Below, in pieces: positions 53,571 to 62,076 of a stretch of DNA of 64,000 nt. Position 1 is the stretch's first letter, and each line of letters begins with the position of its first letter. The stretch is from assembly GCF_018343775.1 (NCBI RefSeq), contig NZ_CP074349.1:5857501-5921500 (forward strand), written 5' to 3'. Position numbers and translations under genes: made by a program. The notes beneath the pieces were generated by a model. That model made no database searches. It saw only the letters and a program-made list of their open reading frames with translations, and was not told the origin of the DNA. This stretch comes from Pseudomonas cichorii (lineage in GTDB: Bacteria > Pseudomonadota > Gammaproteobacteria > Pseudomonadales > Pseudomonadaceae).

Positions 53571-53707
53571 GATCGCCTGACGCAAAGAATCACCTCGTCG
53601 ATAAAAGTGCGGGACTGCAAATACCCGACCTACTACCGAGGGTTTGAATGCCTTTAGCGCAGATGGTTCGCCATCGACCGCTTTTTATGCCAGACAATCG
53701 GACGCAC

Positions 53708-54919
53708 TCAGCAGCCGCTCAAGGCCACTTGAGGGCGTTCCGAAGCGAAAAAGAATGGCCGGAAACGGACACCGACAACGTTGCCGGCATAAGCCGCCAT
53801 CAGCCACAGCCAGCCATGCAGACTGCCCGAGGCAATACCGCTGAAGTACGCGCCAATGTTGCAGCCATAAGCCAGACGAGAACCGTAACCCAGCAGCAGA
53901 CCGCCCACCACGGCAGCGATCAGCGAGCGCGCCGGGATATTCAGATTCGGTGCAAAACGCCCCGCCAGCCCGGCAGCCAGCAAGGCCCCGATCATGATGC
54001 CGACGTCCATCACGCTGGTAATGTCTTCCCAGACCGGAGCCGCCAGCGCCTTGGCATTAGCAGGCATCTGCCAGAATGCCCAGCTGCCGACATCCACGCC
54101 AAGGCTGCCTGCCACTTTGGCACCCCACAGGGCGAAAGCCGACGTGATACCCCAAGGCCGTCCGGCCAGCGCCAGAGTCGCATAGTTCAGCAACGCCAGG
54201 GCCACCGCACCCCAGACCAGAATCCAGGGACCGCGCACGAAGCGCTGCAGGCCACGGTGCTCACTGGTGACAGGCGCTTCAAGCTCGCCATGACGGCGTT
54301 TTTCCAGGCGTACCGTCAGCCACGCAATGAACGCGAATACCGCCAGGCTCAGGCCAAGAGCGGGTATCACGCCAAAGCTTTTGACGATGGACGTGGCCGG
54401 GAAGGATGGCAGCGAGAACCACCAGTCGACATGGTGAGTCGCAATCAGGGAGCCGAGAATGAAGAACAGCAGAGTCACCAGCATCCGCGCATTGCCGCCA
54501 CCGGCAGTGAACAGTGTTCCCGAGGCACACCCGCCGCCCAGTTGCATCCCGATACCAAAGATGAACGCTCCGAACACCACCGAAACACCTGCCGGTGCGA
54601 CCAGCCCGTTTACCGGCTGACCAAACAGCGTGCCCGCGCCCAATGCCGGGAAGAACAGCACAACCGCCAACGCCAGCATGACCATCTGGGCACGCAAGCC
54701 TGCGCCACGTCGCTCCTTGATGAAGACCCGCCACGCAGATGTGAAACCGAATGCAGCGTGATAAAGCGTAAGGCCCAGTGCAGCACCCACGATCAGCAAC
54801 AGCACCTGACGCACATTGGTGCTACTGAGCAAAAAAAGCGCAGCGAACAACAGCAGTAGAACAGCGACCAACGTCGCACCGGGCTTGCGCGAAGGCGCAG
54901 CCGAAAGGGAAGTACTCAT
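53708..54919 (-). CDS. YeeE/YedE-family transporter
   Basis: 403-residue inner-membrane protein with two homologous YeeE/YedE halves and 10-12 hydrophobic helices. The conserved cysteines lie in GMQLGGGCASGTLFTAGGG and GYGSRLAYGCNIGAYFSG, the positions used for thiosulfate relay in TsuA. Probably takes up thiosulfate or a related sulfur compound. No TusA-like or rhodanese partner gene is adjacent. The fragment upstream of 54919 to 55012 holds only the spacer to the MocR gene. Confidence 0.9.
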   Translation of the reverse strand: MSTSLSAAPSRKPGATLVAVLLLLFAALFLLSSTNVRQVLLLIVGAALGLTLYHAAFGFTSAWRVFIKERRGAGLRAQMVMLALAVVLFFPALGAGTLFGQPVNGLVAPAGVSVVFGAFIFGIGMQLGGGCASGTLFTAGGGNARMLVTLLFFILGSLIATHHVDWWFSLPSFPATSIVKSFGVIPALGLSLAVFAFIAWLTVRLEKRRHGELEAPVTSEHRGLQRFVRGPWILVWGAVALALLNYATLALAGRPWGITSAFALWGAKVAGSLGVDVGSWAFWQMPANAKALAAPVWEDITSVMDVGIMIGALLAAGLAGRFAPNLNIPARSLIAAVVGGLLLGYGSRLAYGCNIGAYFSGIASGSLHGWLWLMAAYAGNVVGVRFRPFFFASERPQVALSGC

Positions 54920-55012
54920 TGGGAAAATCTCAGCAGGGAAAACAGTCCCGCGCAGTATATCCCCTCGTTGTACGCCACTGGGGCTCTGGTCCGATAACCA
55001 CGGCCCTGTCGA

Positions 55013-56569
55013 TCACCAGACCCGACGCAACCTGGCCAATGCATCGGCAATGGCAGCTTCCGGTACGCCTGCAAATCCGAGGACCAGCCCGGCGCGGTTA
55101 TCCACAGGATCGGCGGAGTCCGGCAGCCAGTAATCGCTCAAGGCATTGATTTCGACATCGACACTCTCGGCCTTTTCGATCAGTTCGCGCTCACGGGCCA
55201 GGCTGTCCACGCGGACCATGACGTGCAAGCCGGCCACGACCCTGGGCATCGCGCCACAGCCCGGAAGATTATCCGGCCAGCCTTCCAGCAGTGCATTGCG
55301 ACGGCTCAAGGCCGCACGGCGCATACGCCGAATATGACGCTGGAAGTGACCGGTCGCGATAAATTGCGCCATCACCGCCTGGGTGCTGACCTCGGAATGG
55401 CGCATGTCCACGCCCCGACGCTGGCTGAACGGCTTGACCAAACCCTGAGGCAAGACCAGATACCCGAGACGCAACGCCGGAAAAACCACTTTGCCGAACG
55501 TCCCGACATACAGAACCCGCCCTGCCCCATCCAGCGCCGCCAAGGGTGCCAGCGGCGCGCCGCTGTAGCGGTACTCGCCGTCGTAGTCATCCTCGACGAT
55601 CCAGCCCTGGTTGTTTTTTGCCCAGGCCAGCAGTTCCAGCCGGCGAGCCAGGCTCATGACCACACCGGTCGGGTATTGATGGGAGGGCGTGACGTAAGCC
55701 AGTTTGCAGTCGATCTGTTGCAGATCCGCACAGCGCATGCCGTCTTCATCCACAGCAATACCCTGCAACCTCGCCCCCGCAACAGCAAAGGCATGACCCG
55801 CCGCACGATAGCCAGGGTTTTCCACAGCAACCCCGTCGCCAGCCTCCAGCAGCAACTGTGCACAAAGGCTTATGGCCTGTTGTGCGCCATTGGTGATCAC
55901 TATTTGTTCAGCCGAGCAATGCAACCCGCGAGACGAGCGCAGGTACAAGGCAATCAGCTCTCTAAGTCGCCACTCTCCGGCAGCCTCGCCATAGCCCAGC
56001 AGTTGAAGGTCCGGCTTGCGCCAGAAAGCTGCATTCAGCTTGCCCCATATGGCAAAAGGGAAGAGATCGAACGCCGGCACACCCACCCGGAATGCACGTG
56101 GCGCGCTCTTGATCGGGGTACTCAAATGATGCTTTTGCAGAAGCTCCATCGCTGGGCTGTGGATAACTTGATCCGGCGCATTTTGAAGATTTTCGGAGGG
56201 AAATGTGGATAAACATGTGTATAACCTTGTTGATAAGCCTGTGGATAGTTCAGTGGATAATTTTTTCGCAGGTGAACTTTCAACAACCACTGTTTTATCA
56301 GGCAACTGAGCGACATAGGTCCCGTCACCAATACGCCCTTCAATGAAGCCTTCAGCGTAAAGCTGGTCGTAGGCACGCATCACGCTGTTGCGAGAAATCG
56401 ACAACGACTCGGCCAGGTCACGGCTGGCCGGCAGGCGCGTGCCACTGCCAAGGCCGCCATCGAGAATCCGCTGACGCAAGACCTGATAAAGCTGGCGACT
56501 CAAGCCCCTGCGCCTGTCCAGTTCGATACCGGCGAGGTTCAAGGGAAACGCGGGAGAGCCTGAAAGCAT
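55013..56569 (-). CDS. MocR/PdxR-family PLP-binding transcriptional regulator
   Basis: 518-residue GntR-type regulator fused to an aminotransferase-like domain. Winged helix at residues 15-80 (LPASRDLAESLSISRNSVMR); aminotransferase domain from about 155, with ENPGYRAAGHAF, the WIVEDDYDGEYRY segment and the PLP lysine in YVGTFGKVVFP. The linker (residues about 95-145) contains the four-residue repeat Leu-Ser-Thr-X five times, an unusual low-complexity stretch whose DNA reads as DnaA boxes. Divergent from the paiB-like gene and likely to control it. Effector unknown. Confidence 0.9.
   Translation of the reverse strand: MLSGSPAFPLNLAGIELDRRRGLSRQLYQVLRQRILDGGLGSGTRLPASRDLAESLSISRNSVMRAYDQLYAEGFIEGRIGDGTYVAQLPDKTVVVESSPAKKLSTELSTGLSTRLYTCLSTFPSENLQNAPDQVIHSPAMELLQKHHLSTPIKSAPRAFRVGVPAFDLFPFAIWGKLNAAFWRKPDLQLLGYGEAAGEWRLRELIALYLRSSRGLHCSAEQIVITNGAQQAISLCAQLLLEAGDGVAVENPGYRAAGHAFAVAGARLQGIAVDEDGMRCADLQQIDCKLAYVTPSHQYPTGVVMSLARRLELLAWAKNNQGWIVEDDYDGEYRYSGAPLAPLAALDGAGRVLYVGTFGKVVFPALRLGYLVLPQGLVKPFSQRRGVDMRHSEVSTQAVMAQFIATGHFQRHIRRMRRAALSRRNALLEGWPDNLPGCGAMPRVVAGLHVMVRVDSLARERELIEKAESVDVEINALSDYWLPDSADPVDNRAGLVLGFAGVPEAAIADALARLRRVW
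56158..56260. repeat. Tandem DnaA-box-like array inside the MocR linker
   Basis: On the plus strand TGTGGATAA at 56158-56166 and 56204-56212 and TGTGTATAA at 56216-56224 fit the DnaA-box consensus TTWTNCACA on the reverse strand; TGTTGATAA (56228), TGTGGATAG (56240) and AGTGGATAA (56252) each differ at one base. The last five start exactly 12 bases apart. On the coding strand each box reads TTA-TCC-ACA, that is Leu-Ser-Thr. Confidence 0.8.
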
Positions 56570-56658
56570 GGAATTGGTCCTATGAAATCTATCGTTAATG
56601 GCTCTTACAAGGAACCAATAGCTTGCCTAGGATTTAGCCATTAACCAAGGACATTGCC

Positions 56659-57282
56659 ATGTACACGCCCAAAGCCTTCAGTGAGAACGACACGCTGCAG
56701 TTGCAGGACTTGATGGAGCAGACACGTCTGGCGATTCTCGTCACTCAGGACGAAGACGGCTTGCAGGCGACGCACCTGCCACTGTTACTGAGCCGCGAAC
56801 AAGGCCCCAACGGCACGCTCTACGGGCACCTGGCCAAAGCCAATCCTCAATGGCGAGCACTCGAAAAACCGACTGAGGTCATGGTGATATTCCCCGGTGG
56901 CGATGCCTATGTGAGCCCGTCCTTTTACCCGAGCAAGGCGGAGCACGAAAAAGTCGTACCGACCTGGAATTACCTGGCCGTTCACGCTTATGGCCAGGCC
57001 GAGGTCTTCACTGATCCCGAGCGCCTGCACCAACTGGTCGGCCGTCTCACCGACAAGCATGAATCCCGTCGTGCCCAGCCCTGGTCCATCAATGATGCAC
57101 CGGCCGAGTACATCGAAAAGATGCTGGGCGCGATTGTCGGCTTTGCCTTGCCCATCGAACGCTTGCAGGGCAAACGCAAACTCAGCCAGAACCGCAGCGC
57201 CCCGGATATTAAGGGGGTACGCGATGGCCTGGCTGCCAGCCATGATCCAAAAGACCAGGAAATCGCTCGCTTGATGAGCTGA
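56659..57282 (+). CDS. FMN-binding negative regulator, PaiB family
   Basis: 207-residue PaiB-type protein with a split-barrel flavin-binding fold. MYTPKAFSENDTLQLQDLME, FPGGDAYVSPSFYPSKAEHE and PTWNYLAVHAYGQAEVF are family signatures. Bacillus PaiB was named as a sporulation regulator; its relatives in proteobacteria bind FMN and probably act on small molecules. First gene of an operon with two N-acetyltransferases (12 and 17 bases apart), divergent from the MocR regulator. Confidence 0.9.
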   Translation: MYTPKAFSENDTLQLQDLMEQTRLAILVTQDEDGLQATHLPLLLSREQGPNGTLYGHLAKANPQWRALEKPTEVMVIFPGGDAYVSPSFYPSKAEHEKVVPTWNYLAVHAYGQAEVFTDPERLHQLVGRLTDKHESRRAQPWSINDAPAEYIEKMLGAIVGFALPIERLQGKRKLSQNRSAPDIKGVRDGLAASHDPKDQEIARLMS

Positions 57283-57293
57283 AGGAGATTGTC

Positions 57294-57740
57294 ATGACCG
57301 CAGTTCAAATCCGCCCCGTAACAGCCGACGATCACGGCGCATGGCTGCCGTTGTGGCAGGCCTATCTGCGCTTCTACAAGACCGAACTGGCCGATGGCGT
57401 CAGTGATGTCACCTGGCAGCGCATCCTGGACCCCGCCGAAACCACCCACTCGGCATTGGCCTGGCTGGATGGCAAAGCAGTGGGCATGGTGAACTTCATC
57501 TACCATCGCTCCAACTGGAGCATCAAGAATGCCTGTTATCTACAGGACTTGATCGTGGCCCCCGAACAACGCGGTACCGGCATCGGCAGGCGGTTGATCG
57601 AACATGTCTACGCTACAGCCAAGGCCAACGATTGCGACAAGGTTCACTGGCTGACCCACGAAACCAACACCACGGCCATTCAGCTTTACGAACGCATCGC
57701 AGAACGCGGCGGCTACATTCAATTTCGCAAGGCCCTTTAA
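57294..57740 (+). CDS. GNAT-family N-acetyltransferase 1
   Basis: 148-residue GNAT enzyme that transfers acetyl from acetyl-CoA to an amine. The acetyl-CoA loop VAPEQRGTGIGRRLIEHV (Q/RxxGxG/A) lies at residues about 88-105, followed by the beta-bulge and the VHWLTHETNTTAIQLYERIA helix. Substrate unknown. GGAG lies 8 bases before the ATG; middle gene of the paiB operon. Confidence 0.88.
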   Translation: MTAVQIRPVTADDHGAWLPLWQAYLRFYKTELADGVSDVTWQRILDPAETTHSALAWLDGKAVGMVNFIYHRSNWSIKNACYLQDLIVAPEQRGTGIGRRLIEHVYATAKANDCDKVHWLTHETNTTAIQLYERIAERGGYIQFRKAL

Positions 57741-57756
57741 GGCAGGAAGTCTGCTC

Positions 57757-58428
57757 ATGTCCGATATCCCGCTCCACTGGCAACCCGCAACACTTCCCGG
57801 CGGCACGATGCTGGAAGGCCGTTTCATTCGCCTGGAAAAACTCGACCCGCTACGCCATGGCGACGATCTGTGGCTTGCGCTCAATGGTCCGAACTCCGAT
57901 CCAAAGCTCTGGGATTACCTGCCTTACGGCCCGTTCAACGAACGCGAGGCTTTCGATGCCTGGCTGGAGCGACATGCCAAGGACACTGACCCGTGGTTCT
58001 ACAGCGTGGTCGATCAGGCCACAGGCATGACCGAAGGTGTGATCAGCCTGATGTCCATCGTCGCCGCCCATGGCCGTATTGAAATAGGCCACGTGACCTT
58101 TGGTGCCAGCATGCAACGCACCCCCAAAGGCACAGAAGCCATCTACTTGCTGGCCCGGGAAGCCTTTGCTCTGGGCAACCGCCGACTGGAGTGGAAATGC
58201 AACGCCAATAACGCCCGCTCCCGGCGTGCGGCAGATCGCTTCGGCTTCAGCTACGAAGGGCTCTTTCGCCAGCATATGGTGACTAAAGACGTGAACCGCG
58301 ATACCGCCTGGTATTCGATCATCGACAGCGAATGGCCCGAACTGCAAAAGGCTTTCGAGGCCTGGCTGGCTGTGGATAACTTCAAGGATGGGCAGCAGAT
58401 TAAGGGACTGGAAGCGTTTCGCGGATGA
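57757..58428 (+). CDS. GNAT-family N-acetyltransferase 2 (RimJ/RimL type)
   Basis: 223-residue acetyltransferase of the PF13302-like RimJ/RimL branch. LEGRFIRLEKLDPLRHGDDL, YSVVDQATGMTEGVISLM and EWKCNANNARSRRAADRFGF are the typical blocks; the last contains the acetyl-CoA-contacting helix. Substrate unknown; relatives act on small amines, peptides or antibiotics. Last gene of the paiB operon. Confidence 0.88.
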   Translation: MSDIPLHWQPATLPGGTMLEGRFIRLEKLDPLRHGDDLWLALNGPNSDPKLWDYLPYGPFNEREAFDAWLERHAKDTDPWFYSVVDQATGMTEGVISLMSIVAAHGRIEIGHVTFGASMQRTPKGTEAIYLLAREAFALGNRRLEWKCNANNARSRRAADRFGFSYEGLFRQHMVTKDVNRDTAWYSIIDSEWPELQKAFEAWLAVDNFKDGQQIKGLEAFRG

Positions 58429-58436
58429 CCGGGAAA

Positions 58437-58464
58437 TAAAAAAGGGGAGCCACATGTGCTCCCC
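58437..58464 (-). terminator. Intrinsic terminator of oadA
   Basis: GGGGAGC / GCTCCCC stem with a run of seven T on the minus strand. It is also usable as a weak end for the convergent acetyltransferase operon. Confidence 0.8.
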
Positions 58465-58490
58465 CGAGGAAAATCGTTGATTCGCGAAAT

Positions 58491-58520
58491 GGCCTTTCGC
58501 GAATGAATTCGCTCCTACAG
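58491..58520. repeat. REP palindrome
   Basis: TTTCGCGAATGAATTCGCTC followed by CTACAG, the same REP class as at 18353, 24790 and 40694, between the oadA stop and its terminator. Confidence 0.7.
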
Positions 58521-58528
58521 CGTTGCTG

Positions 58529-60334
58529 TCATTCGATCTCGACCAGGATCTCGCCAGGGTTGACCCGGTCGCCTTTGGCAACATGAATGGCAACCACCTT
58601 GCCGGCGATGGAGGCCTGGACTTCGGTTTCCATTTTCATCGCTTCAGTGATCAGCACGGCCTGACCGGCCTTGACGGTGTCGCCTTCCTTGACCAGCACG
58701 TCGACGATGTTGCCGGGCATGGTGGTGCTGACATGACCCGGTGCATGAGCTTGTTTGCGCTTGCTGGCACCGCCGCCGACGAATTCGTTGAGCGGCTCGA
58801 ACACCACTTCTTCCGGCATGCCGTCGATGGACAGGTAGAAGTGACGCTTGCCCTCGGCCTTGACACCTACGCCGGTGATATCCACACGGTAGGTTTCGCC
58901 GTGAACGTCGATCACGAACTCGGTCGGCACACCTTCGCCGCCCACCTTTGCGACGCTGCCCGCTTCCGGAATCGGCAACAGTTCTTCAGGTTTCAGGGTG
59001 CCCGCAGCGCGCTCTTCGAGGAACTTGCGGCCGATGTCCGGGAACATGGCGTAAGTCAGCACGTCTTCTTCGGATTGCGCGAGGTCACCGACTTCGCCAC
59101 GCAGCTTGGTCATTTCCGGCTTGAGCAGATCGGCCGGGCGCACATCGATCAGGTCTTCGTTGCCGATGGCCTGACGACGCAGCTTGGCGTCCACTTCACC
59201 CGGCGCCTTGCCGTAACCGCCTTGCAGGTACAGCTTCACTTCGTTGGTGATGGTTTTGTAACGCTCGCCCGCCAGCACGTTGAAAAACGCCTGGGTGCCA
59301 ACGATCTGGGAAGTCGGTGTCACCAGCGGCGGATAGCCCAGATCCTTGCGGACACGCGGGATCTCGGCCAGCACTTCGCCCATACGGCTGAGAGCGCCCT
59401 GCTCCTTGAGCTGGTTGGCCAGGTTGGAAATCATGCCGCCCGGCACCTGATTGACCTGTACGCGGGTGTCGACTGCGGTGAACTCGCTCTCGAACTGGTG
59501 GTACTTCTTGCGCACGGCGTAGAAGCACAAGCCGATTTCCTGCAACAGTTCCAGATCGAGCCCGGTGTCGAACTCGCTGCCCTTGAGAGCCGCGACCATG
59601 GATTCGGTGCCTGGATGGCTGGTGCCCCAGGCGAAGCTGGAGATGGCCGTATCGATATGGTCGGCTCCGTTTTCGACAGCCTTGAGCTGACACATGGCCG
59701 CCAGACCTGCGGTGTCATGGGAGTGGATAAAGACCGGAAGCGATTGCTCGGCCTTCAATGCCTTGACCAGTTCGCCCGTGGCGTAAGGGGTCAGCAGACC
59801 GGCCATGTCCTTGATCGCCACCGAGTCGCAACCCATGGCCTCCATTTGCCTGGCCTGTTCCACGAAGGCGCTGATGGTATGCACCGGGCTGGTGGTGTAA
59901 GCGATGGTGCCCTGGGCATGTTTACCCGCCGCTTTCACGGCCTCAATGGCGACTTTCAGGTTACGCACATCGTTCATGGCGTCGAAGATACGGAACACAT
60001 CGATACCGTTTTCCGCCGCCTTGGCGACAAACGCCTTCACCACGTCATCGCTGTAGTGGCGGTAGCCCAGCAGGTTCTGGCCGCGCAGCAGCATTTGCAG
60101 ACGGGTGTTGGGCAAGGCCACACGCAACTGGCGCAGGCGCTCCCACGGGTCTTCTTTCAGAAACCGCACACAGGCATCAAAGGTCGCACCGCCCCACACT
60201 TCCAGCGACCAGTAGCCGACCTTGTCGAGCTTGTCGCAGATCGGCAGCATGTCTTCGGTACGCATGCGGGTCGCCAGCAACGATTGGTGAGCGTCGCGCA
60301 GGATAGTGTCGGTGACAAAGATTTTCTTGGACAT
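58529..60334 (-). CDS. oadA: Pyruvate carboxylase subunit B (oxaloacetate decarboxylase alpha-like)
   Basis: 601-residue biotin-carrying subunit. N-terminal carboxyltransferase TIM barrel (residues 5-270: TDTILRDAHQSLLATRMRTED, with metal ligands at HSHDTAGLA), PYC_OADA domain (about 290-470), and C-terminal biotinyl domain (about 525-600) with the biotinylated Lys in EAMKMETEV. With the biotin carboxylase encoded next to it, it forms two-subunit pyruvate carboxylase, which replenishes oxaloacetate. The name pycB is also used. Confidence 0.95.
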   Translation of the reverse strand: MSKKIFVTDTILRDAHQSLLATRMRTEDMLPICDKLDKVGYWSLEVWGGATFDACVRFLKEDPWERLRQLRVALPNTRLQMLLRGQNLLGYRHYSDDVVKAFVAKAAENGIDVFRIFDAMNDVRNLKVAIEAVKAAGKHAQGTIAYTTSPVHTISAFVEQARQMEAMGCDSVAIKDMAGLLTPYATGELVKALKAEQSLPVFIHSHDTAGLAAMCQLKAVENGADHIDTAISSFAWGTSHPGTESMVAALKGSEFDTGLDLELLQEIGLCFYAVRKKYHQFESEFTAVDTRVQVNQVPGGMISNLANQLKEQGALSRMGEVLAEIPRVRKDLGYPPLVTPTSQIVGTQAFFNVLAGERYKTITNEVKLYLQGGYGKAPGEVDAKLRRQAIGNEDLIDVRPADLLKPEMTKLRGEVGDLAQSEEDVLTYAMFPDIGRKFLEERAAGTLKPEELLPIPEAGSVAKVGGEGVPTEFVIDVHGETYRVDITGVGVKAEGKRHFYLSIDGMPEEVVFEPLNEFVGGGASKRKQAHAPGHVSTTMPGNIVDVLVKEGDTVKAGQAVLITEAMKMETEVQASIAGKVVAIHVAKGDRVNPGEILVEIE

Positions 60335-60351
60335 GTTCGGAGCTCCTTATG

Positions 60352-60429
60352 GCGGCAAGCTTCAAGCTATAAGTGGCAAGCAAGAACCCATCGGCTTTTA
60401 CTTGCAGCTTGTTGCTTAAAGCTTGCCGC
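60352..60429. repeat. Inverted repeat between pycA and oadA
   Basis: GCGGCAAGCTT (60352-60362) and AAGCTTGCCGC (60419-60429) are perfect 11-bp arms; the interior has further imperfect CAAGC/GCTTG copies. It resembles the dispersed CAAGCTTCAAGC-type repeats found in pseudomonads and splits the two genes of one operon. Confidence 0.65.
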
Positions 60430-60437
60430 TCACACAT

Positions 60438-61859
60438 TCATAGACCTGCATGGGCGGCGATGGCGGCGGCGATGGCCAGGGCCAGCTCTTCGGGTTTGCG
60501 CTTGATCGAGTAGTTGGTCAGTTCAGGGTGGCTTTCAACGAAGCTGGTGTTGAACTGGCCGCTGCGGAATTCCGGATTGCGCAGGATTTCCTGGTAATAG
60601 GCTGCAGTGGTCTTCACGCCCTGCAGGCGCATGTCGTCCAGCGCACGCAGACCGCGGTCCATCGCCTCTTCCCAGGTCAGCGCCCAGACAATCAGTTTCA
60701 GGCACATGGAGTCGTAGAACGGCGGAATCGTGTACCCGGTGTAGATCGCCGTATCGGTCCGCACGCCAGGCCCGCCGGGCGCGTAATAGCGGGTGATCTT
60801 GCCGAAGCTGGGCAGGAAGTTGTTCTTCGGGTCTTCGGCATTGATCCGGAATTGCAGGGCAAAACCGCGATGAATGATGTCTTCCTGCTTGATCGACAGC
60901 GGCTGGCCGGACGCAATGCGAATCTGCTCGCGCACGATGTCGATGCCGGTGATCTCTTCGGTGATCGTGTGCTCAACCTGAACCCGGGTGTTCATCTCCA
61001 TGAAATACACCTCGCCATCGGCGAGCAGGAATTCCACGGTCCCGGCATTCTCGTAACCCACCGCCTTGGCGGCACGCACCGACAGGTCGCCGATATAGGC
61101 GCGCTGTTCAGGTGTCAGTTGCGGGCTGGGGGCGATTTCGATCAGCTTCTGGTTGCGACGCTGGATGGAGCAATCACGCTCGAACAGATGCACCACATTG
61201 CCGAAGCTGTCACCGAGGATCTGCGCCTCGATGTGCTTGGGATTGACGATGCACTTTTCCAGGAAAACTTCCGCCGAGCCGAAAGCCTTGGTGGCTTCGG
61301 AAATCACCCGTGGGAAAGCCTGCTCCAGTTCGTCGCGGCTGTTGCAGCGGCGAATGCCACGGCCACCACCACCGGAAGTCGCCTTGAGCATCACCGGATA
61401 ACCGATACGATCGCCTTCAAGCAAGGCTTCCTGGATATCCGCAACGTTGCCTTCCGTGCCCGGCGTGACTGGCACGCCAGCCTTTATCATGCTGCGGCGC
61501 GCTTCGGTCTTGTCGCCCATGCGGCGAATGACTTCTGCGGACGGGCCGATGAACTTCACGCCGCGCTCTGCGCAGATTTCCGCCAGTTCGGCGTTTTCCG
61601 AGAGGAAGCCGTAACCGGGATGCAGCGCATCGCATCCAGTTTCCACTGCCAGGTTCACCAGCTTGCGCGGGTTCAGGTAACCGGCGAGAGGTTCAGCGCC
61701 AATGCTATAGGCTTCGTCGGCACGTTTGACATGCAAGGCATGCCGGTCGGCGTCCGAAAAGATCGCAACCGAGCGAATGCCCATTTCGGCGCATGCACGC
61801 ACGATCCGGACAGCAATCTCTCCACGGTTGGCGATCAGGATTTTTGTTATCACTGGCAT
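60438..61859 (-). CDS. pycA: Pyruvate carboxylase subunit A (biotin carboxylase)
   Basis: 473-residue ATP-grasp biotin carboxylase. ILIANRGEIAVRIVRAC at the N-terminus, the Gly-rich ATP loop KATSGGGGRGIRRC, FMEMNTRVQVEHTITE with metal- and biotin-binding Glu/Arg, and the C-terminal biotin carboxylase domain are intact. It carboxylates the biotin on the OadA subunit. A start at 61871 is also possible. Divergent from pycR; 217 bases of promoter region lie between. Confidence 0.95.
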   Translation of the reverse strand: MPVITKILIANRGEIAVRIVRACAEMGIRSVAIFSDADRHALHVKRADEAYSIGAEPLAGYLNPRKLVNLAVETGCDALHPGYGFLSENAELAEICAERGVKFIGPSAEVIRRMGDKTEARRSMIKAGVPVTPGTEGNVADIQEALLEGDRIGYPVMLKATSGGGGRGIRRCNSRDELEQAFPRVISEATKAFGSAEVFLEKCIVNPKHIEAQILGDSFGNVVHLFERDCSIQRRNQKLIEIAPSPQLTPEQRAYIGDLSVRAAKAVGYENAGTVEFLLADGEVYFMEMNTRVQVEHTITEEITGIDIVREQIRIASGQPLSIKQEDIIHRGFALQFRINAEDPKNNFLPSFGKITRYYAPGGPGVRTDTAIYTGYTIPPFYDSMCLKLIVWALTWEEAMDRGLRALDDMRLQGVKTTAAYYQEILRNPEFRSGQFNTSFVESHPELTNYSIKRKPEELALAIAAAIAAHAGL

Positions 61860-62076
61860 TTCCTCGACCATAAGGACTATCGAACCGGCAGAGCCGGTCG
61901 GCGCAGGGGCCGCATGACGCAGTGTAGTTACTGACTTTTTGTAACTGCGTATGTGACTGAATGACGCAGGGCCACCCTATTCCTGATCATCGATTAATAA
62001 AAATGAGTAAAAATTGGGATAGGCATAAGCAAAAGCTTATAGTCAGCACTTCAGCCATTGGCAGGAGTTGTTGAGC

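Noticed and set aside
56158..56260. Chromosomal replication origin
   Set aside because: The DnaA boxes lie inside a coding sequence, and there is no AT-rich unwinding region, dnaA, dnaN or rpmH nearby. Kept as an unusual array, not as oriC.
58523..60505. 660-codon plus-strand open frame opposite oadA
   Set aside because: Same reason: a His/Gly/Arg-rich shadow frame of a well-conserved gene.
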